Part shown: piece after piece, positions 23,684-33,420 of the stretch
Layout of the letters: each line of letters begins with the position of its first letter
Position numbering within the stretch: the first letter of the stretch is position 1
From: Candidatus Rokuibacteriota bacterium
GTDB taxonomy: Bacteria > Methylomirabilota > Methylomirabilia > Rokubacteriales > CSP1-6
Assembly: GCA_003220435.1 (NCBI GenBank)
Contig: QHSL01000063.1
Span: forward strand, 1-64,000
Length of the DNA: 64,000 nucleotides
Direction of reading: 5' to 3'
Translations under genes and position numbers: made by a program
The notes under the pieces: generated by a model
Databases searched by the model: none
Seen by the model: only the letters and a program-made list of their open reading frames with translations
Told to the model about the DNA's origin: nothing

Positions 23684-23808
23684 ATTTATAGTCGCGCCTC
23701 GGCCGGCGGGGTCTTGTCGAGTCGCTCGCCTCGGGCCTGGGGGCCCCAGCCCCCGGCCGGCCCTGCGGCTCGCACTGCAGCCCCGCGACGGCCTGCGGCG
23801 CGCACTAC
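23684..23808 (-). repeat. Dispersed 5'-UTR repeat, copy B (expanded)
   Basis: On the minus strand it begins GTAGTGCGCGCCGCAGGCC, as in copy A, and ends CGAGGCGCGACTATAAAT, 14 nt before the GTG of E1 beta. The middle is about 60 bp longer than in the other copies and contains a second, imperfect version of the left part (GTGCGAGCCGCAGGGCC), so it looks like a partial internal duplication. It ends one base short of the E1 alpha stop codon. Confidence 0.8.
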
Positions 23809-23809
23809 C

Positions 23810-24784
23810 TTACTCGGCGAACATGTCGACCAGCAGGTCGTGGGGGTCGGGATAGGGGCTCGCCTCGGCGAAGGCCACCGCCGCCTCGAGGTCGCGCTTG
23901 ACCGCATCGCGGATCCGCTGCGCCTCGACGGCCGTGGCGATCCCGCGGCTCGTCAGATGATCCTCGAAGCGCGTGACCGGATCGCGATCGCGGCCGCGCC
24001 ACGCGGCGACCACGTCGGTGGGCCGCATGTCGGGCTGGGGCGCGTCGCGCATCGCGTGGAAGAGCATGCGAAACGTCTTGCAGTGGAGCAGCGTGGGTCC
24101 GTCACCGCGCCGCGCCCGCTCGACCGCCTCGCTGGCGGCGTCGCGGACGGCCAGGACGTCGTTGCCGTCGACGGAGACGCCGGGCATCCCGTAGGCCGGC
24201 GCGTGCAGCGAGATGTCGGTCTGCGCGCGCACCGACTCGACCGCGTTGCCGGCGCCGTAGCGGTTGTTCTCGCACACGAAGAGCAGCGGCAGCTTCCACA
24301 GCGAGGCGATGTTGAGGGTCTCGTGGAACTCGCCCTCGCCGGTGGCGCCGTCGCCGAAGAAGCACGCGGTCACGCCGCCCGCGTCCTCCAGCTGGGCCGC
24401 GAGCGCCGCGCCGCACGCGATCGGCATGCCGCCGGCCACGATGCCGTTGGCGCCCAGAATGCCGATGCCGAAGTCGGCGATGTGCATCGAGCCGCCCTTG
24501 CCCTTGCAGTAGCCGTCGACCCGGCCGAACAGCTCGGCCATCATCCGGTTGACGTCGGCGCCCTTCGCGATGCAGTGTCCGTGACCCCGGTGGGTGCTGG
24601 TGATGCGGTCGGTCGGGCGAAGCGCCGCGCACACGCCCACCGCCACCGCCTCCTCGCCGACGTATGGATGCACCGCGCCGTAGATCCGCTTGGCCGTCCG
24701 CAGCTCGACCGCGAGCAGATCGAACTCGCGGATCAGCACCAGCTTGCGAAAGATCTCGACCAGCTCCGCCTGGGTGAGCGCCAC
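23810..24784 (-). CDS. 2-oxoacid dehydrogenase E1 alpha subunit-like
   Basis: 324 residues, typical of PdhA/AcoA-type subunits. The thiamine diphosphate motif runs from FFGDGATGEGEFHETLN to ENNRYG (around residues 140-170), with ITSTHRGHGHCIAKG carrying catalytic His residues and MHIADFGIGILGANGIV as the usual loop. It should form a heterotetramer with the E1 beta protein and decarboxylate a 2-oxoacid or acetoin. The partner E2 and E3 must be elsewhere. Confidence 0.9.
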   Translation of the reverse strand: MALTQAELVEIFRKLVLIREFDLLAVELRTAKRIYGAVHPYVGEEAVAVGVCAALRPTDRITSTHRGHGHCIAKGADVNRMMAELFGRVDGYCKGKGGSMHIADFGIGILGANGIVAGGMPIACGAALAAQLEDAGGVTACFFGDGATGEGEFHETLNIASLWKLPLLFVCENNRYGAGNAVESVRAQTDISLHAPAYGMPGVSVDGNDVLAVRDAASEAVERARRGDGPTLLHCKTFRMLFHAMRDAPQPDMRPTDVVAAWRGRDRDPVTRFEDHLTSRGIATAVEAQRIRDAVKRDLEAAVAFAEASPYPDPHDLLVDMFAE

Positions 24785-24804
24785 GCTCGTCCCTCCTGGT
24801 ACCG

Positions 24805-25842
24805 CTAGCGGCAGTGCGGCATCACCTCGTTGGCGAACAGCGTCATGGACTGCTTGACCAGCGAGTGCTCCATGAGCCCGCCCTGGTTGAAGTAGCAGAT
24901 GAACTCGTCCATCCCGTACTCGCGGCGCAGCGCCTGGACCCTCTGCACGCAGTAGTCCGGATCTCCGAAGACCGCCATCTCCCCATCGACGTCTTCATAT
25001 TTCACTCGCTGGATCCGGGCGAGGACCTGACGCCAGGCCTCGAAGCTCTTGATGTCCGCGCTGCCGAGCGGTCGCAGCCGATCACCGGCCTCGCGCAGGA
25101 AGCTCAGGAGGCTCGTCTCGCACTCGGCGCGCGCCTGCTCCCGGCTCGTGGCGACGTGCACCGGGAACGCGAGCGCGGTGTCCCCGTGCATCCCGGCCGG
25201 CAGCGCGGCGCGATACACGCCGAGGCCCTCTTTGAGCTTGTCCGGCGGATTGATGAGCGGCGTGGCGAAGATCGGGAGCCGACGGCGCGCGGCCAGCGGG
25301 AAGGTGTCGGGGCTGTTGGCGGCGATCCGGACCCGCGGATGAGGCGTCTGCAGGGGCTTGGGGACGACCGTCAGGTCACGGGCGCGAAAGTATTTCCCCT
25401 GGAACGAGAACTGGTTCTGCGTCCACGCCTGGACGATGAAGTCGATCGCTTCCTCGAAGCGCTCGCGGCTCTCGTCCTGGGGGATGCGGTAGCCGTCGTA
25501 GTGGACCGGCGCGGTGCCGCGCCCGACCCCGAACTCGAGGCGGCCGTTGCTGAGGAGGTCGGCAACGGCGGCCTCTTCGGCGATCTTCACTGGATTATGC
25601 AGGGGCAGCAGCGTGACCGCCGTGCCCAGGCGGATCCGCGTCGTGCGCTGGGCCGCCGCCGCCAGCACCATGAGCGGGTCGGCGAGAATCGAGAACGCGC
25701 GGCTGAAGTGGAGCTCGCCGAGCCACACGGTGTCGAAGCCCAGCACGTCCCCGAGCTCGATCTGCGCCATCAGGTCCTGGTACCGCTGATACTCGGAATC
25801 CGTGCCGGCACACGGCAGCTGATCGAAGAAGCCGAAGCGCAT
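24805..25842 (-). CDS. LLM class flavin-dependent oxidoreductase
   Basis: 345 residues, bacterial-luciferase-like in length. MRFGFFDQLPCAG starts strand 1; DVLGFDTVWLGELHFSRAFS carries the His typical of this subgroup; GRLEFGVGRGTAPVHYDGY and TPHPRVRIAANSPDT are the conserved blocks. The ATG at 25842 is preceded by AGAGGAGGAGGC and then repeat copy C. The gene lies 20 bp upstream of E1 alpha and is probably co-transcribed with it. Confidence 0.87.
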   Translation of the reverse strand: MRFGFFDQLPCAGTDSEYQRYQDLMAQIELGDVLGFDTVWLGELHFSRAFSILADPLMVLAAAAQRTTRIRLGTAVTLLPLHNPVKIAEEAAVADLLSNGRLEFGVGRGTAPVHYDGYRIPQDESRERFEEAIDFIVQAWTQNQFSFQGKYFRARDLTVVPKPLQTPHPRVRIAANSPDTFPLAARRRLPIFATPLINPPDKLKEGLGVYRAALPAGMHGDTALAFPVHVATSREQARAECETSLLSFLREAGDRLRPLGSADIKSFEAWRQVLARIQRVKYEDVDGEMAVFGDPDYCVQRVQALRREYGMDEFICYFNQGGLMEHSLVKQSMTLFANEVMPHCR

Positions 25843-25856
25843 GCCTCCTCCTCTTT

Positions 25857-25912
25857 CTAGCCGCGCCTCGGCCGGCGGGGCCCCAGCCCCGCGACGGCCG
25901 GCGGCGCGCGCC
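25857..25912 (-). repeat. Dispersed 5'-UTR repeat, copy C
   Basis: Minus strand: GGCGCGCGCCGCCGGCC, GTCGCGGGGCTGGGGCCCC, GCCGGCCGAGGCGCGGCTAG, then the Shine-Dalgarno and ATG of the LLM gene. The sequence stays open in frame with that gene and would encode RRGAGAPPAEARL if translated. Confidence 0.85.
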
Positions 25913-25924
25913 GCCTGAGACGGC

Positions 25925-25990
25925 GGCGACGATCGCTGCCGGGCGAGCCTGGCCACCACCGAGCCAGGCCCGCCGGGCGACGATCGCTGC
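25925..25990. repeat. 15-bp direct repeat flanking a hairpin
   Basis: GGCGACGATCGCTGC occurs at 25925-25939 and 25976-25990. Between them CCTGGC and GCCAGG can pair around a 9-nt loop. The unit lies just after the NIPSNAP stop codon (minus strand). It may be a transcription terminator, although no T-run is present. Confidence 0.4.
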
Positions 25991-25996
25991 GGCTGA

Positions 25997-26623
25997 CTAC
26001 TGCAGAGGCGAGAACGACGCCGGGATGAGCAGCTTGTTTTCCTGGCGGACCGGTCGCACGCCGGACTGCGGCGGCCACTGGCCACCCTTGCGGGATTCCT
26101 CGCGGATGCGGTTCCGCTCGTTGGAATCCTTGTAGACCCACACGTGCACGAACTTGTTGAGCCCACCGATCTCGCTGGTGAAGCACGCGGCCAGCGGCGA
26201 GAGCTTCTCGCGCCCGGGCACGGCCTTGCCCCACGCCTCGAGCACCTTGGGGAGGTCGCCCGGCGAGTACGTGTAGATCCGCATCTCGTAGAAGTTGCCG
26301 GAGCCGAAGCTGCGGCTGCCCAGCGGCTGCATGAACGGCGCCGGGATCATGATGTCGGACTGCTGCTCGACGATCAGGTCGCGCCCGCCCGGCAGCGCGT
26401 TCATCTCGGCGTCCTTCGCCATGGCGTCGCGCACCGCGGTGCGCTGCGCCAGGTCCTGGTACGGCCAGACGTGGATCACCTGGTTGAGCGGTCCGAAATC
26501 GGTGTGCCAGAAGGCGCCGAGCTTGGAGTGCTTCTCGCGCAGCGGCTTGCGCTTGGCGAAGCGATCCTCGAACTCGGCCACGGCCCCGGTGCGCAGTGAG
26601 TAGGTGCGAACCTCGTAGATCAT
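25997..26623 (-). CDS. NIPSNAP family protein
   Basis: 208 residues comprising two ferredoxin-like NIPSNAP repeats: one from MIYEVRTYSLRTGAVAEFED to about residue 100, the second from NFYEMRIYTYSPGDLPKVLE. FVHVWVYKDSNERNRIREE is typical of the family. Its enzymatic activity is not established; in bacteria these proteins often sit in aromatic or xenobiotic catabolic operons. Here it is directly downstream of a LigB-like dioxygenase (43 bp), which supports such a role. Confidence 0.87.
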   Translation of the reverse strand: MIYEVRTYSLRTGAVAEFEDRFAKRKPLREKHSKLGAFWHTDFGPLNQVIHVWPYQDLAQRTAVRDAMAKDAEMNALPGGRDLIVEQQSDIMIPAPFMQPLGSRSFGSGNFYEMRIYTYSPGDLPKVLEAWGKAVPGREKLSPLAACFTSEIGGLNKFVHVWVYKDSNERNRIREESRKGGQWPPQSGVRPVRQENKLLIPASFSPLQ

Positions 26624-26665
26624 GAGCGTCTCCTCCTTGTTGTGGCTGCGGCCTGCAGACGGCCG

Positions 26666-27721
26666 CTAGGGTCTAAACACAGCGAACACTTTGTCGGAGT
26701 TCGTGATCCACGACTCCAGGAACACGGACTCGTCCGGCTTGCGCCGGAGCTCGGCCATCGCGCCGGCGAGGCAGAACCAGTTCAAGAGCTCGTGGTGGCC
26801 GCGGTCCTCGGCCTCCTCGATCTTCGTGTTGCGCCACGTCTCCCAGTCGCCGTCGCGCAGCGCCTCGTAGTAGCGCTTGTCGGACTCGACGTCGGGGAAC
26901 ATCAGCGCGTGCTTGCCGACCAGGAACGAGTGGCTCCAGCTCGACGACGCGATCACCGCCACACGCCACGGGCTCCGGGCGAGGGCGCGCGCCACGGACG
27001 CGCCGACCTGGAAGCAGCGCCACGGCTGCGGTCCGGGCGGGTCCAGCTCGGTCTGGCCCGCGAGCTTCGCAGCCTGCGACGGCGTCATCGGCGCGCCGTG
27101 AGCCCCCACGAGCCAGCGGCCGTACGCGTTCACGGTGAACGGCACCACCGGATAGGCGAAGCCCTTGCGGTCCATGTCCAGGTACAGCACCGAGTTCATG
27201 AACGCGTGACCGAGCGAATGGTGCAGCGGCTTGTAGGCGTAGGCGATGTCGATGCCGTCCTCCAGCAGCGCCGAGGCGAGATACTTCGCGCCGGCCCGAT
27301 GGCCCGTGACCGTGAACGTCTTGTCCTTGGGCTCGTCCCACCAGTTCTCGCCCCGATGGCCCTTCCACGGCTGCACGTCGACCGAGTCGTAGGCCAGCAC
27401 CGAGAACGGGGGCACGCAGTCCTCACGGTAGTTCTCGTACTGGTCGTCGCCCCAAAGCAGCACGAAGTCGGGCTCGAACGCGTCCAGCTCGGCGCGGATC
27501 TTCCGGAAATGATGGATCAGGTCGCTGCGATGGCGGTCGGAGTGGGCCGATCCCTCGTCGGTGCTCCACTGCTCGCGCATCGTCGGATGCCAGCCCTCCG
27601 GCGACCGCAGCTTCTCGGGCAGCATCGGGTCGGCCAGCAAGAGCTTGATCCGGCCCGACATGTTGCCCTTGTACGACATCGGGGGATAGTGGGTGATGCC
27701 CAGCCCAAGGATCTGTCCCAT
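26666..27721 (-). CDS. Class III extradiol dioxygenase, LigB-like (copy 1)
   Basis: 351 residues of the LigB / catalytic-subunit family of non-heme iron extradiol dioxygenases. Candidate iron ligands: His in GLGITHYPPMS, a His in YAYKPLHHSLGHAF, and Glu in GHHELLNWFCLAGA; VIASSSWSHSFLVGKH carries the acid-base His. DFVLLWGDDQYENYRED is a further conserved block. The family opens catechol-like rings next to the hydroxyls. No separate small alpha subunit (LigA-like) is visible. Closely similar in layout to the gene at 30275. Confidence 0.87.
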   Translation of the reverse strand: MGQILGLGITHYPPMSYKGNMSGRIKLLLADPMLPEKLRSPEGWHPTMREQWSTDEGSAHSDRHRSDLIHHFRKIRAELDAFEPDFVLLWGDDQYENYREDCVPPFSVLAYDSVDVQPWKGHRGENWWDEPKDKTFTVTGHRAGAKYLASALLEDGIDIAYAYKPLHHSLGHAFMNSVLYLDMDRKGFAYPVVPFTVNAYGRWLVGAHGAPMTPSQAAKLAGQTELDPPGPQPWRCFQVGASVARALARSPWRVAVIASSSWSHSFLVGKHALMFPDVESDKRYYEALRDGDWETWRNTKIEEAEDRGHHELLNWFCLAGAMAELRRKPDESVFLESWITNSDKVFAVFRP

Positions 27722-27752
27722 GGGTCGTCCTCCTCGTCGTCAGTCCTTGTCT

Positions 27753-28094
27753 TCAGTCCGCCAGAGGGATCGTGACCGAGAGGCGGGGCTGATCGCCGAC
27801 GACGCGCGTCGTGTGCCCCTTGCCCGTCAGGTCTTCCGCCAGGGTCACGTGCCCCGGCCCGTAGCGATGCTTGGTGCCGTCACCGAGGCCGATCTCGACC
27901 TCGCCCGCCAGCGTGATCACGAACTGCCGGCGCGGCGCGTTGTGCCAGTCCGAGAAGTGGCCGGGCTTGGTCGTCCGGAACACGATGCCCTTGGTGCCCT
28001 GCAGCGTCGTCAGCTCCGGATGAGTGGCGAGGTCCAGCTCCTCGATATGGGTCTGGCCGTCCTTGCCCGTGTACAGGCGAATGATGTGGCTCAT
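27753..28094 (-). CDS. Cupin-fold protein
   Basis: 113 residues. The cupin barrel covers almost all of it (SDWHNAPRRQFVITLAGEVEIGLGDG, then GPGHVTLAEDLTGKGHTTRVVGD). Of the standard HxH-E-H set, a His is present in DWHNAP and in GKGHTT, but the second His of HxH is Asn-Ala, so metal binding may be changed. Encoded 31 bp upstream of LigB copy 1 on the same strand; it probably belongs to that operon. The ATG at 28094 fits the fold; longer readings add low-quality sequence. Confidence 0.75.
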   Translation of the reverse strand: MSHIIRLYTGKDGQTHIEELDLATHPELTTLQGTKGIVFRTTKPGHFSDWHNAPRRQFVITLAGEVEIGLGDGTKHRYGPGHVTLAEDLTGKGHTTRVVGDQPRLSVTIPLAD

Positions 28095-28230
28095 GTCGAA
28101 CCTCCCGAGTCGGCTCGTCCCGCCAGGACGTGCGCGGGTCCCGCGGCGGCCACCATAATACGCCGCTTCAGGGCGACGCGTAGAGAAGCCGTAGGGTGGT
28201 CTCCGCCCTGCCGAGACCCTCCCTGGCGGC

Positions 28231-29217
28231 TCACAGCCACGCGAGCTCGGCGCCATGCGGATGGGCAAGAGCGAGCAGGTCGTCATGTCGCTGCCCGTTG
28301 GTGAAGCGCGTACGCCCGAGAAGAAACCGCAGTGAGCTCAGCGACGGGGCCAAGGCCGTCATCTCGGGAATGACGCCCGACGCCTCGTTGGCGAGCCACA
28401 CGACGTCTCGACGCGTCGAGGTGTCCGCAAGGACCTCCGCGAACGCCTGTTGACGATTACGGCTCACGTAGCTCAGCACCGCAGAGTGGAACACGACGAG
28501 CTGAGCATCGTCCGGTACCTCGGCGAGCATCGCCGGAAGGTCATCGACCAGGTCGCCGGCGCTGACGGTGGGAGGGTTGGCCCTGGCGAGGTCAATCGCA
28601 CCTTCGAGGCGTCGCCGACGCTCATGATGTTCCGGCCAGACGCACGCCATCAGCCACCGGATCGCGTCGTCGTCGTGCACATCGATCGGACTGACGTCGA
28701 GCCCCCGCCGCCACACGATCTGCGGCATCGCGCCAGGAAGCGGCACGGGTCCCACGGCGGTGCACCGCAATTGGACGGGCGAGGACGCCGCGCCGATACG
28801 CGTCGATCCGTACTCGTAGTGGAATCGGTCGAGGAGCAGGCACAGGCCCGCGCTTGCGCCGACCTCGACGAGCGCCAGGGGTCCGGACGGCAACGCCGGA
28901 AGCAGCACGGCACAGCGCCCGACTTCGTTGGTCTGGGTCCGTCGCCACCGCATCACAGCGCTGATTTCACGGCCGCGCTGCTTCACGAATGTCCGCAAGT
29001 CGGAGCCTGTCGCCGGCATGCCCGCAGACCCCGTCAGGAGCTGGATGGACGCGAAGAAGAGGTTCGGCTGGGTCACCGGCATTCCCGCGATGAAGCCCAC
29101 CACGTCATCGTCCTCGGACACGGCGAGCGCAAGCTGGTAGTAGAGGTCGGAGTAGCCCTTGCACTCCAGATCGGCGAACTTCCGAAATCGCCGCTTGATG
29201 TCTGCCGTGTCGACCAT
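28231..29217 (-). CDS. DUF2332 domain-containing protein
   Basis: 328 residues. The sequence RRFRKFADLECKGYSDLYYQLALAVSEDDDVVGFI matches the N-terminus of DUF2332 proteins; ALVEVGASAGLCLLLDRFHYEYG resembles a degenerate SAM- or nucleotide-binding glycine loop, and LVVFHSAVLSYVSRNRQQAF is the typical C-terminal block. No biochemical role is known. The start at 29217 gives a family-typical N-terminus. It follows the quinone-reductase-like gene (29 bp). Confidence 0.82.
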   Translation of the reverse strand: MVDTADIKRRFRKFADLECKGYSDLYYQLALAVSEDDDVVGFIAGMPVTQPNLFFASIQLLTGSAGMPATGSDLRTFVKQRGREISAVMRWRRTQTNEVGRCAVLLPALPSGPLALVEVGASAGLCLLLDRFHYEYGSTRIGAASSPVQLRCTAVGPVPLPGAMPQIVWRRGLDVSPIDVHDDDAIRWLMACVWPEHHERRRRLEGAIDLARANPPTVSAGDLVDDLPAMLAEVPDDAQLVVFHSAVLSYVSRNRQQAFAEVLADTSTRRDVVWLANEASGVIPEMTALAPSLSSLRFLLGRTRFTNGQRHDDLLALAHPHGAELAWL

Positions 29218-29246
29218 CGAAGCGGCTGGTGGAACGTCGAGCGGTG

Positions 29247-30274
<1,028 letters not shown>

Positions 30275-30278
<4 letters not shown>

Positions 30279-31315
30279 CGGAAGATCGCCATGCACTTCG
30301 GCGCGTTGAAGATCCAGGTCTCCGCCCAGTCCACCAGCTCCATTTTGTGACCGAGCTCGGCCGCGGCGCCCGCCAGGCACATCCAGTTGAGGATCTCGTG
30401 CTGGCCGGAGGCTTCGAGCTGCTGCAGGGGAACGTCGCGCCAGGCGTGGTAGTCGCCGGCACGCAGCTGCGCCAGCAGGGCTCGGTCGGCCTCGAGGTCG
30501 GGGTAGAGGAAGTTGTTCTTCTCGGTCAGGAACGCGTGCGACCAGCTCGACGACGCCATCACGACCACGCGCCAGGGGCTCTCGCGCAGGATGCGCGCGG
30601 TGGCGCGCCCCAGCTCGAAGCAGCGGCGCGGCGACGGCGCAGGCGGATCTGCCTCCTCGCTGTGCTGGCTGCCGCCGCCCTGGTAGCGCACGACGTCGCG
30701 CCCGTAGCAGTTCACCGTCACCGGCAGGATCGGATAGTCGAAGCCCGTGCGCTCGAGGTCGAGGTAGAGAAGCGTGTTCGCGAACGCGTGGGCCACGCCG
30801 TCGCCGTGCAGGGGCTTGTACGCGTACGCCGTGTCGATGCCGGCCTCGAGCAGCTTGCTGGCGAGGAAGCGCCCGGCGCGCGGCTGGCCGCGCCAGGTGA
30901 ACACCTTGTCGCCGGGCTCGCCCCAGATGTTCGGGCGCTTGCCGAGCCGCTTGAACGGCTGAAACGAGAGCGTGTCGTACGCGAGCACGCAATACGGCGG
31001 GATCACGTCGTCCTGGAAGTTCTCGTATTGATCGTCGCCCCACATCAAGATGAAATCGGGCCGGAACGCGTCGATCTCTTCGCGCTGGGCGCGGAACGCG
31101 CTGAAGACGCGCTCCCGGTGCGCCTTGAACGACGTGATGCCTTCGTCGTCCCCCCACTCGGCCCGCATCGGCGCGGGCCAGTTGGCGGGGTCTTTCAGGT
31201 GCGCCGGAATGCGCGGGTCGCTCCCGAGCATTCGCGCCAGCGGCCACGGCTTCAGCTCGTCGGGCACCAGCCCCGGCGGATAGTGAGTCGTGCCGATCCC
31301 TAGGATGTCTCCCAT
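30275..31315 (-). CDS. Class III extradiol dioxygenase, LigB-like (copy 2)
   Basis: 346 residues, clear paralog of the gene at 26666: GIGTTHYPPGLVPDE, FILMWGDDQYENFQDD, TAYAYKPLHGDGVAHAFANT, VVMASSSWSHAFLTEK and GQHEILNWMCLAGAAAEL align block for block, including the candidate iron-ligand His and Glu residues. Differences are spread along the whole protein, so this is an old duplication, not an assembly copy. Translationally coupled to the zinc-binding dehydrogenase; together they may oxidise a ring-fission product. Confidence 0.87.
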
Positions 31316-31342
31316 GTCAGGCCCCTCCTGGAACTGCCGTTC

Positions 31343-32149
31343 TCACGGGCGGGAGGATCGCACGAACTCTCGCCAGATCGCAACGCATTGGTCCGGTGCT
31401 GAATGCTGGACGTAGCCGCTCGAGCCGGGCACCTCGACCAGCCTCCCGCGCGGCAGGAGCGAGGCCATGCCCTGCGCCCGATCCGGCGTGTTCATGGTGC
31501 TGCGCTCGCCGACCAGAATCAGCGCCGGCGTCGTGATCTTCGGGAGGATCGGTGTCAAGTCGACGGTGGCCAGATATGCGAGGGTCTCCAGCACCACGTG
31601 CTGCGCGGTGCGGCTCATCTCCTGCGCGTACCACTCCTGATGGCCTGGATCGGAGGCGCTGGGCTCCAGCCGGCGGCCGGCCGTCTGGCGGACCCAGGCC
31701 TCGACGCCCTGGTCCTTCACGATCTTGTAGTAGTCCAGGTAGGACTGGACGCCGCGGAACTTGTAGGGCGAAGTGCACGCGGTCACGGTGTGCAGACGGT
31801 GGGGGAATCGGTGGGCGAACTCCAGCGCGATCGTGCCCCCGATGGTCTCGCCGATCAGATGCGCCTTGTCGATGCCGAGGTGTTCCATGAGATGAAGCAG
31901 GTCCGTCGAGAAGCCCTCCAGCGACCACCGATAGCCGGGCGGGGGCACCGACGATCTGCCGAAGCCACGCGCGTCGATGCGGATGACTCGATAGTCGCGG
32001 GCGAGCAGCGGGACCCAGGCGTACCAGAGTTTTCCGCTCTTGGCGTTGCCGTGATGCAGGATGACCGTCTCGGGCGACGACCACGGGTCGGTGAAGTCGT
32101 CGTCCTCGTAGTGCATGAGCAGATCGCCGGGGAGCCGCGCGGTCGGCAT
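31343..32149 (-). CDS. Alpha/beta hydrolase fold protein with Thr at nucleophile elbow
   Basis: 268 residues. ETVILHHGNAKSGKLWYAWV is the oxyanion-hole region and RVIRIDARGFGRSS the next conserved strand. The nucleophile elbow, normally GxSxG, reads LIGETIGGTIA, so Thr replaces Ser. The His (VPGSSGYVQHSAPDQ) is present. Family members include ring-fission-product (MhpC-type) hydrolases. It lies between LigB copy 2 and a CoA-transferase, all on the minus strand. Whether Thr works as nucleophile is unknown. Confidence 0.82.
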   Translation of the reverse strand: MPTARLPGDLLMHYEDDDFTDPWSSPETVILHHGNAKSGKLWYAWVPLLARDYRVIRIDARGFGRSSVPPPGYRWSLEGFSTDLLHLMEHLGIDKAHLIGETIGGTIALEFAHRFPHRLHTVTACTSPYKFRGVQSYLDYYKIVKDQGVEAWVRQTAGRRLEPSASDPGHQEWYAQEMSRTAQHVVLETLAYLATVDLTPILPKITTPALILVGERSTMNTPDRAQGMASLLPRGRLVEVPGSSGYVQHSAPDQCVAIWREFVRSSRP

Positions 32150-32182
32150 CTACTCAGCGAGAACGTTCATAGCGCTACCCAA

Positions 32183-33367
32183 TCAAATCACCCCGCGCTT
32201 GCTCAGGTCGGCGATCTGCTCCTTCGTGTAGCCGAGCGACGTCAGGGTTTCGTCGTTGGCCTCGCCCAGCTCCGGCGCCGCGCTGCGCAGCGGATTGCGC
32301 TTCTCGCCGTGCGAGACCGGGTGACCGAGAATCGTGAGATCGCCCAGCACCGGCGAGTGCACGCTCTGGGCCATGGCCAGGTGCTGCACCTGAGGGTCGG
32401 CGAACGACTCGTTGATCTTGTAGATCGGCCCGCAGGGCACGCCGGCGTCGTTCAGAATCTTGATCCACTCCGCGCTCGTCTTCTGTCGGGTCACCGGCAT
32501 GATGACTTCCATGATGGTGTCGCGGTTCGTCGAGCGCGCCTTCGACGTCGCGAAGCGAGGATCGGTGAGCAGGTCGGTGCGCTCGATCGCCCGGCAGAAG
32601 CGCCCGTAGATGTCGTCGCCGGCGGCGGCGATGTTGATGTGGCCGTCCTTCGTCTCGAAGACGCCGGTGGGGATGCCGGTGGGATGGTTGTTGCCCGCTT
32701 GCGGCGGCACCTCTTTGCTCATCAGCCAGCGTGAGGCCTGGAAGTCGAGCATCGACAGCATCGCTTCCAGCAGCGAGGTGTGCACCCACTTGCCCTCGCC
32801 CGTGGTCTCGCGCTCGATCAGCGCGACCAGAATGCCCTGCGCCAGGAAGATCCCGGAGCAGAGGTCCGCGATCGGAATCCCGACCCGCACCGGGCCCTGG
32901 CCCGGAATGCCCGTGATCGACATGAGGCCACCCATGCCCTGGGCGATCTGGTCGACGCCGGGGCGATCCCGGTATGGGCCGGACTGGCCGAAGCCCGAGA
33001 TGCTGCCGTAGATGATGCGCGGGTTGATCGCACGCAGGCTCTGGTAGTCGATGCCGAGACGCTCTTTCACGCCCGGGCGATAGTTCTCGACGACGATGTC
33101 CGCGGTCTTCGCCAGGCGCTTGAAGATCGCCACGCCCTCGGGATCTCTGAGGTTCAGCGTCATGCTGCGCTTGTTGCGGTGCAGGTTCTGGAAGTCGAAG
33201 CCGTGGCGATTGCCACCCATCCCGTCGCCCGTACGCCCGCCGGGCATCTCGATCTTGATGGCCTCCGCCCCCCAGTCGACAAGCTGTCGGACGCAGGTGG
33301 GGCCGGCCCTGGCGCGCGTGAGGTCGAGGACTTTGTAGCGGGACAGCGGCAAGGAGTTGGTCGTCAT
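32183..33367 (-). CDS. CaiB/BaiF (class III) CoA-transferase
   Basis: 394 residues, starting MTTNSLPLSRYKVLDLTRAR. Conserved blocks: RQLVDWGAEAIKIEMPGG, GGNRHGFDFQNLHRNKRSMT, GSISGFGQSGPYRDRPGVD. The catalytic Asp is in VGIPIADLCSGIFLAQG. It moves CoA between carboxylic acids through an Asp-CoA thioester. Single-gene unit or co-transcribed with the hydrolase 33 bp downstream. Two further family members are at 40263 and 48651. Confidence 0.9.
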   Translation of the reverse strand: MTTNSLPLSRYKVLDLTRARAGPTCVRQLVDWGAEAIKIEMPGGRTGDGMGGNRHGFDFQNLHRNKRSMTLNLRDPEGVAIFKRLAKTADIVVENYRPGVKERLGIDYQSLRAINPRIIYGSISGFGQSGPYRDRPGVDQIAQGMGGLMSITGIPGQGPVRVGIPIADLCSGIFLAQGILVALIERETTGEGKWVHTSLLEAMLSMLDFQASRWLMSKEVPPQAGNNHPTGIPTGVFETKDGHINIAAAGDDIYGRFCRAIERTDLLTDPRFATSKARSTNRDTIMEVIMPVTRQKTSAEWIKILNDAGVPCGPIYKINESFADPQVQHLAMAQSVHSPVLGDLTILGHPVSHGEKRNPLRSAAPELGEANDETLTSLGYTKEQIADLSKRGVI

Positions 33368-33420
33368 GGGCCGGTATCCTGGCACGAGCGGGCGCGCCGC
33401 GCTAGAGGGTCGCGGGTGCA

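Noticed and set aside
28095-28230. Small gene in the 136-bp gap before the cupin
   Set aside because: Only low-complexity Arg/Gly/Pro readings with no recognisable motif or Shine-Dalgarno.
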